The position numbers and the translations under genes are program-made. Below, in pieces: positions 17,064-27,011 of a stretch of 64,000 nt of DNA (positions within the stretch are counted from its first letter, which is position 1; every line of letters starts with the position of its first letter). The notes beneath the pieces were generated by a model. The model was not told the origin of the DNA. It did not search any database and saw nothing but the letters and a program-made list of their open reading frames with translations. The stretch comes from Flavobacterium circumlabens. Lineage in GTDB: Bacteria > Bacteroidota > Bacteroidia > Flavobacteriales > Flavobacteriaceae. The stretch lies in assembly GCF_004345565.1 (NCBI RefSeq), contig NZ_SLWA01000002.1:496001-560000 (forward strand). The letters run 5' to 3'.

Positions 17064-18131
17064 CTATTTTACACCATTAACCGGATTAACTCTAACATAA
17101 GTCCCATCATCGTATTTAATTTGATAAGGCGAATTGAAAAACGTACTCGGCAGATAATAATCCGTAGTAATTACCTGTGCACCTGATTTTTTGGATGCTT
17201 CAAAGTGCTTGTAATCATTTGCTCTGGCTTCTTTGGTATCCGAGTCGGCTCTGGTGCGGATGATGTATCCCTTTTTTACCAGATCGGCGATTTCAGGATC
17301 TTCAGAATTGTTTCTGAATAAAGCTGCAGCTTCCGGCTTTCCGGGTTCGGCGTTGATAAAAACGGTGCGTCCTTTAAGGGAGGGGTGATTTAAGGCGTAC
17401 AAATCTCTTTTTGCTCCGTTGTTGTCTAACAGGAATAAAAATCGTCCTTTTGCTTTTTTAAGTGTTGGCCAGTTTTGGTGTAAAACCGCCTCTTCCAGCG
17501 TACTGTATTTTCCTCTCACCATATCGGGCGTAATCAACTTATTGTTTCCTAATTCTTTGCGGATCACTTTATCCAGAGCATCAAATAATTCAGGAGTGAA
17601 GTCTTCCGGTTTCGTTCCGAAGAAATTGGCTTCCCCGTCCTTAGGTTCCAGAGTAATAAAAACAGGAACGTGATCCGGATTGGCATCGGACCATTTTTTA
17701 AGTTCCTGCAGGCAAATTTCGAAAGTGTAGCAAGAAGTCCTGAAATCGATATCCGGCATGTGAAACACCTTAAAACCGGGTTTGTTCATTAATCCTTTGG
17801 GATCATAAGCTTCTTGTGGTGTTACAATATCCAATCCTTTTGGATGCGCGTATTTTCCACCTTTCGTATCCGCGTAAACATCGATTTCCAGATTGCGTAA
17901 TCCTTTATTCAGTTGTTCTGTAATAGGAATATGCGTGTATTGCAAACCTTTCAGGGAACGTGCCGTGTCTTTCGCCTGAATGAAGTTGTACAAATCATTT
18001 TCGATAGCGTGTCTGTAACTATTGTGGGAGCCAATGACTTGTAGCTGATTTATTTTTAGGTTTTCGTCTTTTATTTGTGCATTGCCATTCAGGGCACCTG
18101 CAAGGCATAATGTAAACAGGATCTGTTTCAT
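17064..18131 (-). CDS. Secreted Ca2+-dependent PI-PLC-like phosphodiesterase
   Basis: Protein of 355 residues with a signal peptide (first ~18 residues, ending NGNAQ). The fold is the PLC-like TIM barrel of the Ca2+-dependent phosphoinositide phospholipase C family: first catalytic His in VIGSHNSYRH (about 36), NLEIDVYAD metal site, second His in GFKVFHMPDIDF, then VPVFITLEPKD, FLFLLDNNG and IIRTRADSDT. It should cleave glycerophospho-diester head groups outside the cytoplasm. It is divergent from the ECF sigma/anti-sigma/SusCD cluster that begins 265 bases away, so it may belong to the same uptake function. Exact substrate is unproven. Confidence 0.86.
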   Translation of the reverse strand: MKQILFTLCLAGALNGNAQIKDENLKINQLQVIGSHNSYRHAIENDLYNFIQAKDTARSLKGLQYTHIPITEQLNKGLRNLEIDVYADTKGGKYAHPKGLDIVTPQEAYDPKGLMNKPGFKVFHMPDIDFRTSCYTFEICLQELKKWSDANPDHVPVFITLEPKDGEANFFGTKPEDFTPELFDALDKVIRKELGNNKLITPDMVRGKYSTLEEAVLHQNWPTLKKAKGRFLFLLDNNGAKRDLYALNHPSLKGRTVFINAEPGKPEAAALFRNNSEDPEIADLVKKGYIIRTRADSDTKEARANDYKHFEASKKSGAQVITTDYYLPSTFFNSPYQIKYDDGTYVRVNPVNGVK

Positions 18132-18396
18132 AATTTGAAGTTGTAATTAGGATTAAGGGAGAGGGGAGAAGAGCTGAGAATACGTCCTCTTTTGAGTGTA
18201 CTAAATTAAAAGCATCATCCGGTTTTTGTGTTAGTTAAAAAAAAACAAATCGCAAAATGATTATCATTTCTTCGGTAAAAAAGTAGTATTACTACAGCAA
18301 AAGAGTTTATTATTTAATTTAAAGTTAACCTTCAGGCAAAAAACATTGGTGTAACATTTCCTTATTTTACAGCATAAAAAAGTTCCCAATATTCTT

Positions 18397-18927
18397 ATGA
18401 AGAACCCTGAAATTTTTGAAAAAACGTATACGGAATACTGGAAAAAGTTAAATGCCTTTTCGTATACCATGACTCAGGATAAAGATTTGGCGCAGAACAT
18501 TGTTCAGGATGTTTTTATTGATTTATGGGAAAGAAAAGACGACCTGAACATTCAGGCAATCGAACCTTATTTATTCCGTGCGGTAAAGAATCAGGTTTTT
18601 AAACATTACCAGAACAATCGTTTTGACAAGACCATTCTCGAAGACAAATTCGAAGATTATATTATTGATAATTTCACCTCTATTGATCCTGAAGTTATGG
18701 ATCTGCTTTATTCCTTATTAGACAAACTTCCCGAAAAAAGGAAAGAGGTTTTACTAATGTATAAATTTCAGGACATGTCTATCGATCAGATCGCTTCAGA
18801 ACTCGGTATTTCAAAACAAACCGTCAAGAATCAAATTTCTTCCGGCTTAAAACAATTGCGTGAAGGCTTGAAAGACCTGGCCTGGATGGCACCTTATATC
18901 GTTTTGCATCAAAATTTTTTAAGATAA
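18397..18927 (+). CDS. ECF RNA polymerase sigma-70 factor
   Basis: Protein of 176 residues. Region 2 (YTEYWKKLNAFSYTMTQDKDLAQNIVQDVFIDLWERK) and region 4 (LPEKRKEVLLMYKFQ, then SIDQIASELGISKQTVKNQI) are complete. This is the FecI-like/Bacteroidota type of ECF sigma. It is followed by its FecR-type anti-sigma factor and a SusC receptor carrying an STN domain, giving the standard three-part trans-envelope signalling order. It should direct transcription of the downstream susCD genes. Confidence 0.93.
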   Translation: MKNPEIFEKTYTEYWKKLNAFSYTMTQDKDLAQNIVQDVFIDLWERKDDLNIQAIEPYLFRAVKNQVFKHYQNNRFDKTILEDKFEDYIIDNFTSIDPEVMDLLYSLLDKLPEKRKEVLLMYKFQDMSIDQIASELGISKQTVKNQISSGLKQLREGLKDLAWMAPYIVLHQNFLR

Positions 18928-19005
18928 CTTTCTGTTAATGGTTTCATAATATTTCCGGATAGTACGATTTCTGATTTCCGGTACTTACAGATAATAATAA
19001 GTATT

Positions 19006-19929
19006 ATGATAAAAAGAATCAAACACAGTTTAGGGTATCTGATTGATAAAAGTGCTCAGAATAAAACATCAAAAGCAGAAGAAAATCTATTAGATCATTT
19101 TGCCTTTACTGAATTTAAAAAATCAAAGTGGGATGACGCTTCAATGGGCAATGCCGACGAAGTTTCCCAAAACATATATAGAGGTATTCAGCTTCGAATA
19201 GAGAAGAAGAAGATTTTTAGTCCGTATTGGAAATATATGGCTGCTGCCAGTATTCTTTTTCTTGTTGGTTTAGGATTTTTTTATAAGCCGAATGTATCCA
19301 TCGAAAAGCAATTAACATTTAAAACCGCATCATCTCCAAAATCAATCCGGTTAAGTGATGGTACGAAAATTTATCTGGCAGCAAATTCTTCTTTCCAATA
19401 TCCGGCGCAGTTTAAAGGTGACGAAAGAACAGTTTCTTTACTAAAAGGGAATGCCTTTTTTGAAGTGGCAAAAGACAAAAAACATCCTTTTATCATTCAT
19501 TCCGGACCAATTAAAACAAGGGTTGTCGGAACCTCATTTCATATTCAGTTTTCCAAATCAAAATGTGAAGTGCTTGTTGTAACCGGAAAAGTAAATGTTT
19601 CCAGCAAAGATCAGAGTGTTGATCTGATACCTAATCAGGAAGCTATTTTTGCTGATGCTCAATTAACGAAACTTCCAATTGACAAATCACTTTCAATCAA
19701 TTGGTACAATACTGACATAGCACTAAATCAGGCTACATTAAAACAAGTCATTACCATTTTACAATATAAATACGGAGTAACCTTTTCGTGTAAAAACGAA
19801 GCTGTGCTGACAACGCCGGTGACTGTTTTTATAGAAAAGAATGCTTCACTTGATAGTGTCTTAAAACAAATAAACTATATCACGAACCTAAAATTCAACA
19901 CCTATGACGGAATAATACAAGTGAATTAA
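19006..19929 (+). CDS. FecR-family anti-sigma factor
   Basis: Protein of 307 residues. A cytoplasmic N-terminal part of about 75 residues precedes one TM helix (about 77-94, YMAAASILFLVGLGFFY). Periplasmic FecR domain: KSIRLSDGTKIYLAANSSFQYP, VSLLKGNAFFEVAKDKKHPFI, RVVGTSFHIQ. The C-terminal DUF4974-like region is ITILQYKYGVTFSC. It is expected to hold the upstream sigma factor and to receive the signal from the STN domain of the downstream receptor. Gap of 78 bases after the sigma gene. Confidence 0.92.
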   Translation: MIKRIKHSLGYLIDKSAQNKTSKAEENLLDHFAFTEFKKSKWDDASMGNADEVSQNIYRGIQLRIEKKKIFSPYWKYMAAASILFLVGLGFFYKPNVSIEKQLTFKTASSPKSIRLSDGTKIYLAANSSFQYPAQFKGDERTVSLLKGNAFFEVAKDKKHPFIIHSGPIKTRVVGTSFHIQFSKSKCEVLVVTGKVNVSSKDQSVDLIPNQEAIFADAQLTKLPIDKSLSINWYNTDIALNQATLKQVITILQYKYGVTFSCKNEAVLTTPVTVFIEKNASLDSVLKQINYITNLKFNTYDGIIQVN

Positions 19930-19940
19930 AAAACAAAAAA

Positions 19941-19961
19941 GCAGTTGCTGAGAACAACTGC
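19941..19961 (+). promoter_or_regulatory. Small hairpin between fecR-like and susC genes
   Basis: GCAGTTG pairs with CAACTGC around a seven-base loop, 40 bases before the susC ATG. No T-run follows; it could be an mRNA processing or stability element in the leader. Role is inferred. Confidence 0.3.
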
Positions 19962-20000
19962 GATTAATAATTAAGTATCGAAAAACCAATAACTTAAATC

Positions 20001-23000
20001 ATGTATTTTAAACGAATCAATTTAAATCTTCTAAAGGGAATCTTCTTTTTAGCGCTGGCGTTACTGACCGTTCAAAGTGGTTACAGTACAACCCGTTACA
20101 AAAAATCAAATGTAAATAATAAAATAGAAAAAGCAACACTGGTTTCTATTTTTTCGAAATTAAGCCAACAAACAGATTACAAATTCAGTTACGGGCAAGC
20201 CATTATCTCTGATAATACGGTTTACACAGTAAATTATACAAACGAATCTGTAGCGGTAATTTTAAGCGACCTTTCTAAAAAAGCGAATTTCAATTATAAC
20301 ATTAACGGAAAATTAGTTTTAATTCAGAAAACTGCTCCGGTAAAAATTTCAGAAGCAGCAGAAAAAATTAGAGTAAAAGGAAAAATTGTTGATGAAAACG
20401 GTGTGCCAATGCCGGGCGTAACTGTTTTAGAAACAGCGACTAAAAATGCTACCGTTACTAATTTTGATGGAGAATTTGAACTTTCGGTAACGGAAGGCAA
20501 AACAATTGAAGTTTCTTATTTAGGTTATCAAACGAAAACGGTTGGTGTACAAAAGAATTTCATGACCATAAAATTAGAGCCAAATACCTCAGAATTGAGT
20601 GAAGTTGTGGTTGTAGGTTATGGTAAACAGTCTAAAAAAGACGTTACAGGAGCGGTAACACAATTGAATGCTGCTAATTTTAAGCAGGGAGTTAATGTAT
20701 CAGTAGATAATTTAATTCAGGGAAAAGTGGCCGGAGTTCGTGTGGTGAGCACAAGCGGTGAGCCGGGAGCAGGCGTAAATGTTACGATTCGTGGCGTTGG
20801 CTCTATCAGAAGCGGAAGTACGCCTTTGTTTGTTGTAGACGGTATGCCATTAGCTAACGATGATGTGAGTCCAAGCGGAAGTAATGTTGGTTTTGGTGCT
20901 TCGGCAGCAAAAAATCCATTAAACTTTTTGAATACCAGTGATATCGAATCGATTACAGTTCTTAAAGATGCCTCTGCAGCGGCTATTTACGGAGCAAGAG
21001 GGTCTAACGGAGTTGTTTTGGTTACCACTAAAAAAGGATCTAAAGGCGAAGGAACATTAACGTTTGACTCTTATATGGGAGTTTCGAGTGTTGCTCATAA
21101 ATTAGATGTTTTAGATGCAAACCAATATAGAAGTGCTATAAAAGATAAAGCATTTGATCATGGCGGAAACACAGACTGGCAGGATGTTATTTTTAGAAGT
21201 GCAGTTACTAAAAATAATTCATTGTCTTTTGCAAAACAAACAGAGTCAGGCAACTACTATGCATCTGTTGCACAAATGGATCAGGAAGGAATTATTCATA
21301 ACAGTAATTTTAAACGTCTTTCAGGTAGAATTAATGCTGCCGAATCCTTTTTAGACAACAAACGTTTAAATGTAAAACTGAATCTTACTGCGAGCCAGAC
21401 TACAGATGATGGAGTTCCAACAAGTGATGATGGTGGTTCTAACGGACAATTGATCGTACATACTTTGATGGCTAATCCAACAAGATCCGTTTTTGATGCT
21501 AACGGAAAGTACACCAATTTTAATATGAACGCACATTATAACCCGGCTTATTTATTAAGTATTTATGAAGATCAAACGCGTACGTTAAGAGTTTTAGGAA
21601 ATCTGGAGACTTCTTTCAGAATTATCAACGGATTAGAATATAAATTAAATATTGGTATAGATCGCTCTACATCAGAAAGAAATACTACAATTTATCCCAA
21701 CCTTACCGATTTAAATCCAAAAGGTAAATATGTTCAGAACAATCTTGATTCAAAAAATTCATTGATTGAACATTATCTAACGTATAATAAGGCATTAGAT
21801 AAACATAAATTTGAAGTTCTTGGCGGATTCTCTTATCAAAAATTTGAAAGATCAGGAACAAGTTTCAGTATTGATGGAATTTCAGCGCAAGGAGCAGGTG
21901 TAAAACCATCTATTAATCCGGGTTTTGCAGGAACGCAGTCTGGTACAACAGGTTATGCTCAGGAAAACGAATTGCAATCTTATTTCGGAAGATTAAATTA
22001 CAGTTTTGATAATAAATACTTATTGACAGCTTCTATGAGAGCTGATGGTTCTACACGTTTTGGTGATAATAACAAATACGGTTATTTCCCTTCATTTGCT
22101 TTAGGATGGAATATTTCTAATGAAAATTTCCTGAAAGATTCTCAAACAATCAATAACCTAAAGCTTAGAGCAAGCTGGGGACAAACAGGAAATCAGGAAG
22201 TACCAAATAAACAAACCAAGGCAAGCTACTCTTTGGCTGGCCCGGACGGATATTATTTATATGATGATTTAAATCTTGTAAATGGTGTTTCTGTTTCCAG
22301 AACAGCAAATCCGGATTTAAAATGGGAAGTTGTTACACAATATAATTTAGGTCTTGATTTTAATTTGTGGAATGACAAATTTTATGGAACTGTAGACTAT
22401 TTTAATAAAACAACTACAGATGCTATTTTGTATATACCTTCAACTCCTTTGAGTCAGACAAAATTTATCTGGACAAATATTGACGGTAAAATTGTTAATA
22501 GGGGTATTGAGATTATGCTGGGTTCTAAAATCATCGATAGAAAAGATTTCAGCTGGAATGTTGATGTGAATGGATCAACATTAAACAACAAAATTGAAAA
22601 CTTACCGCTTTCAGAAATCTTAACAGGTGCTATTTCTGGTCCTGGACAATCAGGTGTTAATGCTAATATTTACAAAAGCGGTTATGCCGCTGGTTCATTC
22701 TATTTGTTAGAGCACACTGGTTTTGATCAAAATGGCGCAAACGTATTTAAAGACCAGAATGGAGACGGTAAAATTGATAACAGCGACAGGATTATTATCG
22801 AAGGAGCTTTGCCAACTTTTTATTACGGTTTCAACAGTGATATGAGATATAAAAATTTTAGTTTTTCATTCTCAATTATTGGACAAACAGGCGGTTATTT
22901 GTTGAATAATACAGGATTGAATGCTTTAAATATTAACAACTTAGCATCAGATCGTAACGTGGCAACAGGATATTATGAGTCAGGGGCAAACCCAACAAAC

Positions 23001-23279
23001 TCACCAATTTTGTCTACGCTTTTCTTAGAAAAGTCTGATTTTATAAGATTAAATGCGGCACGTATAGGTTACAATTTTGATTTGAAAGGATTGAACTGGA
23101 TGAATGGCTTAACACTTTATATTACAGGAAATAACCTAATTACAATTACAAATTATACCGGATTTGATCCATTAGTAAATACTCCTAAAGCAACCGACGG
23201 AAATCAATCTATTGGAATTGATTACGCAGCTTATCCAACTTCGAGAACGTTCAGTTTCGGAGCAACTTTAAAATTATAA
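20001..23279 (+). CDS. susC: SusC/RagA-family TonB-dependent receptor with STN signalling domain
   Basis: Protein of 1092 residues. A signal peptide is followed by an STN domain (about 40-120), a carboxypeptidase-regulatory-like domain (VKGKIVDENGVPMPGVTV, about 128-210), a TonB-box-like SEVVVVGYGKQ and the plug with the SusC signature NVTIRGVGSIRSGSTPLFVVDG. An outer-membrane barrel fills the rest and ends in FSFGATLKL, with a terminal hydrophobic residue as usual. The STN domain marks it as the signal-transducing receptor for the upstream anti-sigma/sigma pair. No glycoside hydrolase is adjacent, while phosphodiesterases are, so the substrate may not be a plain polysaccharide. Confidence 0.94.
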   Translation: MYFKRINLNLLKGIFFLALALLTVQSGYSTTRYKKSNVNNKIEKATLVSIFSKLSQQTDYKFSYGQAIISDNTVYTVNYTNESVAVILSDLSKKANFNYNINGKLVLIQKTAPVKISEAAEKIRVKGKIVDENGVPMPGVTVLETATKNATVTNFDGEFELSVTEGKTIEVSYLGYQTKTVGVQKNFMTIKLEPNTSELSEVVVVGYGKQSKKDVTGAVTQLNAANFKQGVNVSVDNLIQGKVAGVRVVSTSGEPGAGVNVTIRGVGSIRSGSTPLFVVDGMPLANDDVSPSGSNVGFGASAAKNPLNFLNTSDIESITVLKDASAAAIYGARGSNGVVLVTTKKGSKGEGTLTFDSYMGVSSVAHKLDVLDANQYRSAIKDKAFDHGGNTDWQDVIFRSAVTKNNSLSFAKQTESGNYYASVAQMDQEGIIHNSNFKRLSGRINAAESFLDNKRLNVKLNLTASQTTDDGVPTSDDGGSNGQLIVHTLMANPTRSVFDANGKYTNFNMNAHYNPAYLLSIYEDQTRTLRVLGNLETSFRIINGLEYKLNIGIDRSTSERNTTIYPNLTDLNPKGKYVQNNLDSKNSLIEHYLTYNKALDKHKFEVLGGFSYQKFERSGTSFSIDGISAQGAGVKPSINPGFAGTQSGTTGYAQENELQSYFGRLNYSFDNKYLLTASMRADGSTRFGDNNKYGYFPSFALGWNISNENFLKDSQTINNLKLRASWGQTGNQEVPNKQTKASYSLAGPDGYYLYDDLNLVNGVSVSRTANPDLKWEVVTQYNLGLDFNLWNDKFYGTVDYFNKTTTDAILYIPSTPLSQTKFIWTNIDGKIVNRGIEIMLGSKIIDRKDFSWNVDVNGSTLNNKIENLPLSEILTGAISGPGQSGVNANIYKSGYAAGSFYLLEHTGFDQNGANVFKDQNGDGKIDNSDRIIIEGALPTFYYGFNSDMRYKNFSFSFSIIGQTGGYLLNNTGLNALNINNLASDRNVATGYYESGANPTNSPILSTLFLEKSDFIRLNAARIGYNFDLKGLNWMNGLTLYITGNNLITITNYTGFDPLVNTPKATDGNQSIGIDYAAYPTSRTFSFGATLKL

Positions 23280-23282
23280 ATT

Positions 23283-25049
23283 ATGAAGACAAAGACATTT
23301 TTAAGTATAAAAGTTTTAACATTATTCTCTTTTATTTTTCTTCTAAACAGCTGTACTGATCTGGATGAAGTTTTTTTAGATGAAATACCTGGAAATACAG
23401 TTTCAGATCCTGCGGGTTCACTTGCTGCCGCTTATGACAGATTGGGTGACGGAACTTTTACCGATCATGGAGCCATTTTTGCCATGCAGGAATACACTAC
23501 AGATGAAGCAATCTTGCCAACCCGCGGAAGTGACTGGGGAGATGGCGGAAAATGGAGAGATATGCACGAATTTACCTGGAGCTCTAGTAATTCAATCATT
23601 GTAGGTAACTGGGATTTATTAACAAATGGTATTACACGTTGTATAACAGCTATACAATCGGCTGAACAAAGTTCAGTTCCTGAAAAAAAATTATTTGCTG
23701 CAGAAGCAAAAGCACTTTTGGCTTTTTACACGTATACCACTTTGGATTTATACGGACAGGCTCCATATAAAGATCCAATGGATCCAAAAGCGACTTTACA
23801 AATTTTAAAAGCAGATACTCAAATAGATAAATTAATTACAGATGTGGAGGCTTTACTTCCTGATTTAGCTGATATTGGTACACAACGTACACACCACGGA
23901 AGATTCACCAAACAAGCTGGTTATGCTTTTTTAGCGACGATGTATTTGAATCGTGCGGTATTTAAAGATCGTTACAATCCTGCATCCAGCTTCAATTTTA
24001 ATGAACCTGCCGTATCAGGTACCGGAACAGATATGGACCGTGTTATTTATTACACCTCATTACTAATCGATTCAGGGAAATATAGTCTGGAAAGTGATTT
24101 TTTCAAAAACTTCGCAAGAAATAATGAAAATGGTAAAGAGCTTATTTTTGCCATTACTCAAAAGATAGATTACATCAGAAACGGTTCTAACAGTTTTGCT
24201 TATGTGTCTATGGAGCGTAACCAAAGAGCATCTGCGGCAAACAGAGGTACAAATGCTGCTTGTATTACGCCGGAATTCTATGCCTCATGGGCTGGTAATC
24301 ACGATGATCCAAGATTTGAGCAGCATTACCAATATGCTGATGGTACCTGGTTTATGAATGATGGTACAGATGTAAGTGTTCCTGCAACTGACATCGTACC
24401 TAAAAGTGCCAACCTGCCATGGTTTCATTTTAACAGAGGAATTCAGGCCGGACTTCAGTATGGGCCTATATTATTGCCTTCCGGATCTCTTGAAATGATA
24501 GGGAACCGTATTAAAGTTTCGCCATTATTTATGGAAAAAAGTACGGGTACGAGAATGAACTTTACACCAACATTAACGTTTGCCGATCCTAATAAATCTG
24601 TTTTTGCCCAAAATGAAATCAATCAGGGAGCACGTGTTTTTAAATATGAATTTGATCCTGAAGGAGGAAACGGTAACAGTAATGTTGATATTCCGTTGTT
24701 CCGTTTAGGTGGAATTTATGCGATGCGAGCAGAAGCCTATTTCAGAAAAGGAAGCACAGGTTTGGCGATGGACGATTTAAACAAATTGCGTACCAGCAGA
24801 ACAAGAGAATCCCTGTTTGCAAATGCTCCCGGGAAAGCCCTTACTTCTTTAGATGCAGAGCAATTGTATAAAGAATTAGGTTTCGAATTGTACTGGGAAT
24901 TACAAAGAAGACCGGAAAGCATCCGTTTTGGAAAATTTGATTTAGCCGGAACTGCAAAAGCTGCTTCTCAACCCTTCAGAAGAACATTCCCAATTCCACA
25001 AACCGTTATAGACCAGAAAGTTTTCAAACAAAATCAAGGGTATAATTAA
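23283..25049 (+). CDS. susD: SusD/RagB-family outer-membrane lipoprotein
   Basis: Protein of 588 residues, three bases after susC. Lipoprotein signal FIFLLNSCTDLDE (Cys about 24). SusD features are the TPR-like helical body, with KLFAAEAKALLAFYTYTTLDLYGQAP, the FRLGGIYAMRAEAYFRKG block and C-terminal LYKELGFELYWELQRRPESI. It caps the SusC barrel and captures the ligand. The terminator-like hairpin downstream (25077-25107) ends the operon. Confidence 0.93.
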   Translation: MKTKTFLSIKVLTLFSFIFLLNSCTDLDEVFLDEIPGNTVSDPAGSLAAAYDRLGDGTFTDHGAIFAMQEYTTDEAILPTRGSDWGDGGKWRDMHEFTWSSSNSIIVGNWDLLTNGITRCITAIQSAEQSSVPEKKLFAAEAKALLAFYTYTTLDLYGQAPYKDPMDPKATLQILKADTQIDKLITDVEALLPDLADIGTQRTHHGRFTKQAGYAFLATMYLNRAVFKDRYNPASSFNFNEPAVSGTGTDMDRVIYYTSLLIDSGKYSLESDFFKNFARNNENGKELIFAITQKIDYIRNGSNSFAYVSMERNQRASAANRGTNAACITPEFYASWAGNHDDPRFEQHYQYADGTWFMNDGTDVSVPATDIVPKSANLPWFHFNRGIQAGLQYGPILLPSGSLEMIGNRIKVSPLFMEKSTGTRMNFTPTLTFADPNKSVFAQNEINQGARVFKYEFDPEGGNGNSNVDIPLFRLGGIYAMRAEAYFRKGSTGLAMDDLNKLRTSRTRESLFANAPGKALTSLDAEQLYKELGFELYWELQRRPESIRFGKFDLAGTAKAASQPFRRTFPIPQTVIDQKVFKQNQGYN

Positions 25050-25076
25050 GTTTTTGTGTTAGTTTATTTTTACGTA

Positions 25077-25110
25077 AAAGCCTGTTTCTTTATTGGAACA
25101 GGCTTTTCTT
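25077..25110. terminator. Rho-independent terminator after susD
   Basis: AAAAGCCTGTT at 25077-25087 pairs with AACAGGCTTTT at 25097-25107 and is followed by T residues. It lies between the convergent genes ending at 25049 and 25140. Confidence 0.8.
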
Positions 25111-25139
25111 ATTTCCGTAATTTTAACTTAGAATTTCAT

Positions 25140-25349
25140 TTAATCTTCCCAACCGCATAAGGTCAATCCGTAGCCCTGGGCCCGGGAAACAGAGACTTTT
25201 GTCAGTTCATGTCTGCAGGCCGTTAGTCCGCGGCAGTTTTCATTATAATGGTATTTTTTCGCTCCTACAGGACCACAGATATAAACTTTGGTTTCTACAG
25301 GATGAAAAGAGGTGAGGAACATTAATAGTAGGAGTGGGGCATATTTCAT
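25140..25349 (-). CDS. Small secreted Cys-containing protein
   Basis: Protein of 69 residues: hydrophobic leader (about 1-20), then VYICGPVGAKKYHYNENCRG and a C-terminal ALT-like segment ending LTLCGWED. Three or four conserved-looking cysteines. This short secreted pattern recurs in Bacteroidota, where I know of no function. Follows the lipoprotein gene at 25369-25770 by 19 bases on the same strand, so they may be co-transcribed. Confidence 0.72.
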   Translation of the reverse strand: MKYAPLLLLMFLTSFHPVETKVYICGPVGAKKYHYNENCRGLTACRHELTKVSVSRAQGYGLTLCGWED

Positions 25350-25368
25350 ACGATGAGTTTTGGAGTTT

Positions 25369-25770
25369 TTAATCGACTATTAAGAAGTATTCATTTGCCT
25401 GATTATCTATTGCTTTTAGCTTTCCCTGACCAATCCATTCCGTTTTAATTTCAATATCGGGAATGGTATCGAAACGTAATATTCCGGCGCCACTTTTTCC
25501 TTCAACATTGATGTTTCCAAAAACGGAATCTCCTTTAGCATTAATTCCTTTTACATCATAGTTGTACTCGTAATGGCCCGATTTGCCTGTCTGGTATTCG
25601 TATTGGTAATCGGTATCAACATGATAGGTTTTAGCTTCTTCCGGTGTAATAATTTTTCGGTCATTGGCGGTGATAGCTTCTTTGTAGAAGGTATTTATTT
25701 TTGGGGGCTGGACTACTTTTTTGCAGCCAATGAGCAGGAAAAGAAATAGAAAGAGTAGTTTTTTTATCAT
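25369..25770 (-). CDS. Small lipoprotein, function unknown
   Basis: Protein of 133 residues with a lipoprotein signal (FLFLLIGCKK, Cys about 16). The mature part is rich in Tyr and charged residues (YQYEYQTGKSGHYEYNY) and ends in a beta-rich segment with IKTEWIGQGKLKAIDN. I do not recognise a named family. Probably co-transcribed with the small secreted protein downstream. Confidence 0.72.
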   Translation of the reverse strand: MIKKLLFLFLFLLIGCKKVVQPPKINTFYKEAITANDRKIITPEEAKTYHVDTDYQYEYQTGKSGHYEYNYDVKGINAKGDSVFGNINVEGKSGAGILRFDTIPDIEIKTEWIGQGKLKAIDNQANEYFLIVD

Positions 25771-26047
25771 AATTTTCAGCTGTTAAGAAGGGTTGTGGAA
25801 CTATACATCAAATACATCAGAGTTTAATTCTAAACGTAATTGATACATTTTAAACAGGTTATAAATTTAGAGTTGAATACGATGCAATAGATGCGTATTT
25901 ATACCTGAATTTAAACAGTTTCAATTTTATCTTTTAGAATTTATTAGTTCTTTTGATTATTTACTCAAATGTAAAACCAATAAAAATCAGTATTTTATGC
26001 TAAACCGTAAAGCATAAAAGAGTTACTGTTATTTTTAGATTGAGTAC
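25771..26047. other. AT-rich gap without gene
   Basis: Nothing recognisable except A/T-rich sequence; probably contains the promoter of the lipoprotein gene at 25770. Confidence 0.35.
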
Positions 26048-26075
26048 AAAAAAAGAGGATTAATAAAATCCTCTT
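26048..26075 (-). terminator. Rho-independent terminator of the minus-strand block
   Basis: AAGAGGATT pairs with AATCCTCTT (loop AATAA-type); on the minus strand a T-run of seven follows, which suits termination after the gene ending at 26109. Confidence 0.8.
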
Positions 26076-26108
26076 GGCAGGTATTTTTGTTTCAATGTGG
26101 TGTAAAGA

Positions 26109-27008
26109 TTAATGATTTTGCACTATAAAATCCCTGATAATCTTTTCCATATTAGAAGGTAAATCGGCATTTTTGATTTCGAAGTGTTTTACTTTCATTT
26201 CAGAAAACCATTTTGTCCAGTAGGCTTTTATTACTTTCTCCTCATACGGATTACTTTTAGCAGGGTTAATCCCTAAAACCAGCACTTCCAGTTTCGATAA
26301 ATCATCTCCGGCCCTGATAAAACCAAAATCCCCATTTTGAAATTTTTTCTCCCAGTCTTTTGTATTCAGGCCATTTTTTCGAATAAAATCAGGCGTAATA
26401 AAAGTAGTTCGGTTGGCCTCTTTCATTATCGTGCTGTCGTAATACATATAACCGTCGGTTAATATGACCAGTATATTGCGGTCTCCGGTTTCAATGCATT
26501 GGTCTTTCACTTTAGTGTCAAAAAAACTCCAGATATCCGAACCAATAAAATTGTTGTCTTCTAGGGCTGATTCATAGATTTTTGAGGTACGGGCCGCATA
26601 ATTCGAGTTGATGGAATTCAGTAAATCTTTTGAAGCATTATTTTTATCAATAGCAATTTTCAGCTTTTGGGAAATCGAATTGATCTCCGGATCTTTCGGC
26701 TCGGGATTAAAAAACAATTGCATTTTATCATCAATCTGCCGTATTCTTTTGGATTTTAAATGTTGCGTAAATGCGTCCGAAACCGATTTTATATACCCCA
26801 GATCCCTCTGATAATATTCCATTGTCGGGTTTGGATTTTTCTCAAGGCTAATCCTGTCTGATAAATCCAGCAGGATACTAATGTTATAATTTTCTGCGAC
26901 AGGTTTTTTAGTTACAGTTTCCTTTTCGTTTTTATCAGAATCCTTTTTGCAGGAAAATGCAGAAATGAATAATAAGGAAAGGGCGAATGTTTTCAGTATG
27001 TTTTTCAT
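26109..27008 (-). CDS. VWA-like lipoprotein
   Basis: Protein of 299 residues. Lipoprotein signal SLLFISAFSCKKD (Cys about 20). The mature part starts with YNISILLDLSDRIS, which looks like the first strand and metal-binding loop of a von Willebrand A-type fold (DLSDR for DxSxS), and later has NILVILTDGYMYYD, matching the VWA TDG strand. The final third ends with a helix that contacts the C-terminus. Last gene of a minus-strand series. The four-base gap (27008 to 27012) shows tight coupling to the four-TM gene upstream. Role inferred: surface or periplasmic protein-binding module. Confidence 0.72.
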   Translation of the reverse strand: MKNILKTFALSLLFISAFSCKKDSDKNEKETVTKKPVAENYNISILLDLSDRISLEKNPNPTMEYYQRDLGYIKSVSDAFTQHLKSKRIRQIDDKMQLFFNPEPKDPEINSISQKLKIAIDKNNASKDLLNSINSNYAARTSKIYESALEDNNFIGSDIWSFFDTKVKDQCIETGDRNILVILTDGYMYYDSTIMKEANRTTFITPDFIRKNGLNTKDWEKKFQNGDFGFIRAGDDLSKLEVLVLGINPAKSNPYEEKVIKAYWTKWFSEMKVKHFEIKNADLPSNMEKIIRDFIVQNH

Positions 27009-27011
27009 AAA

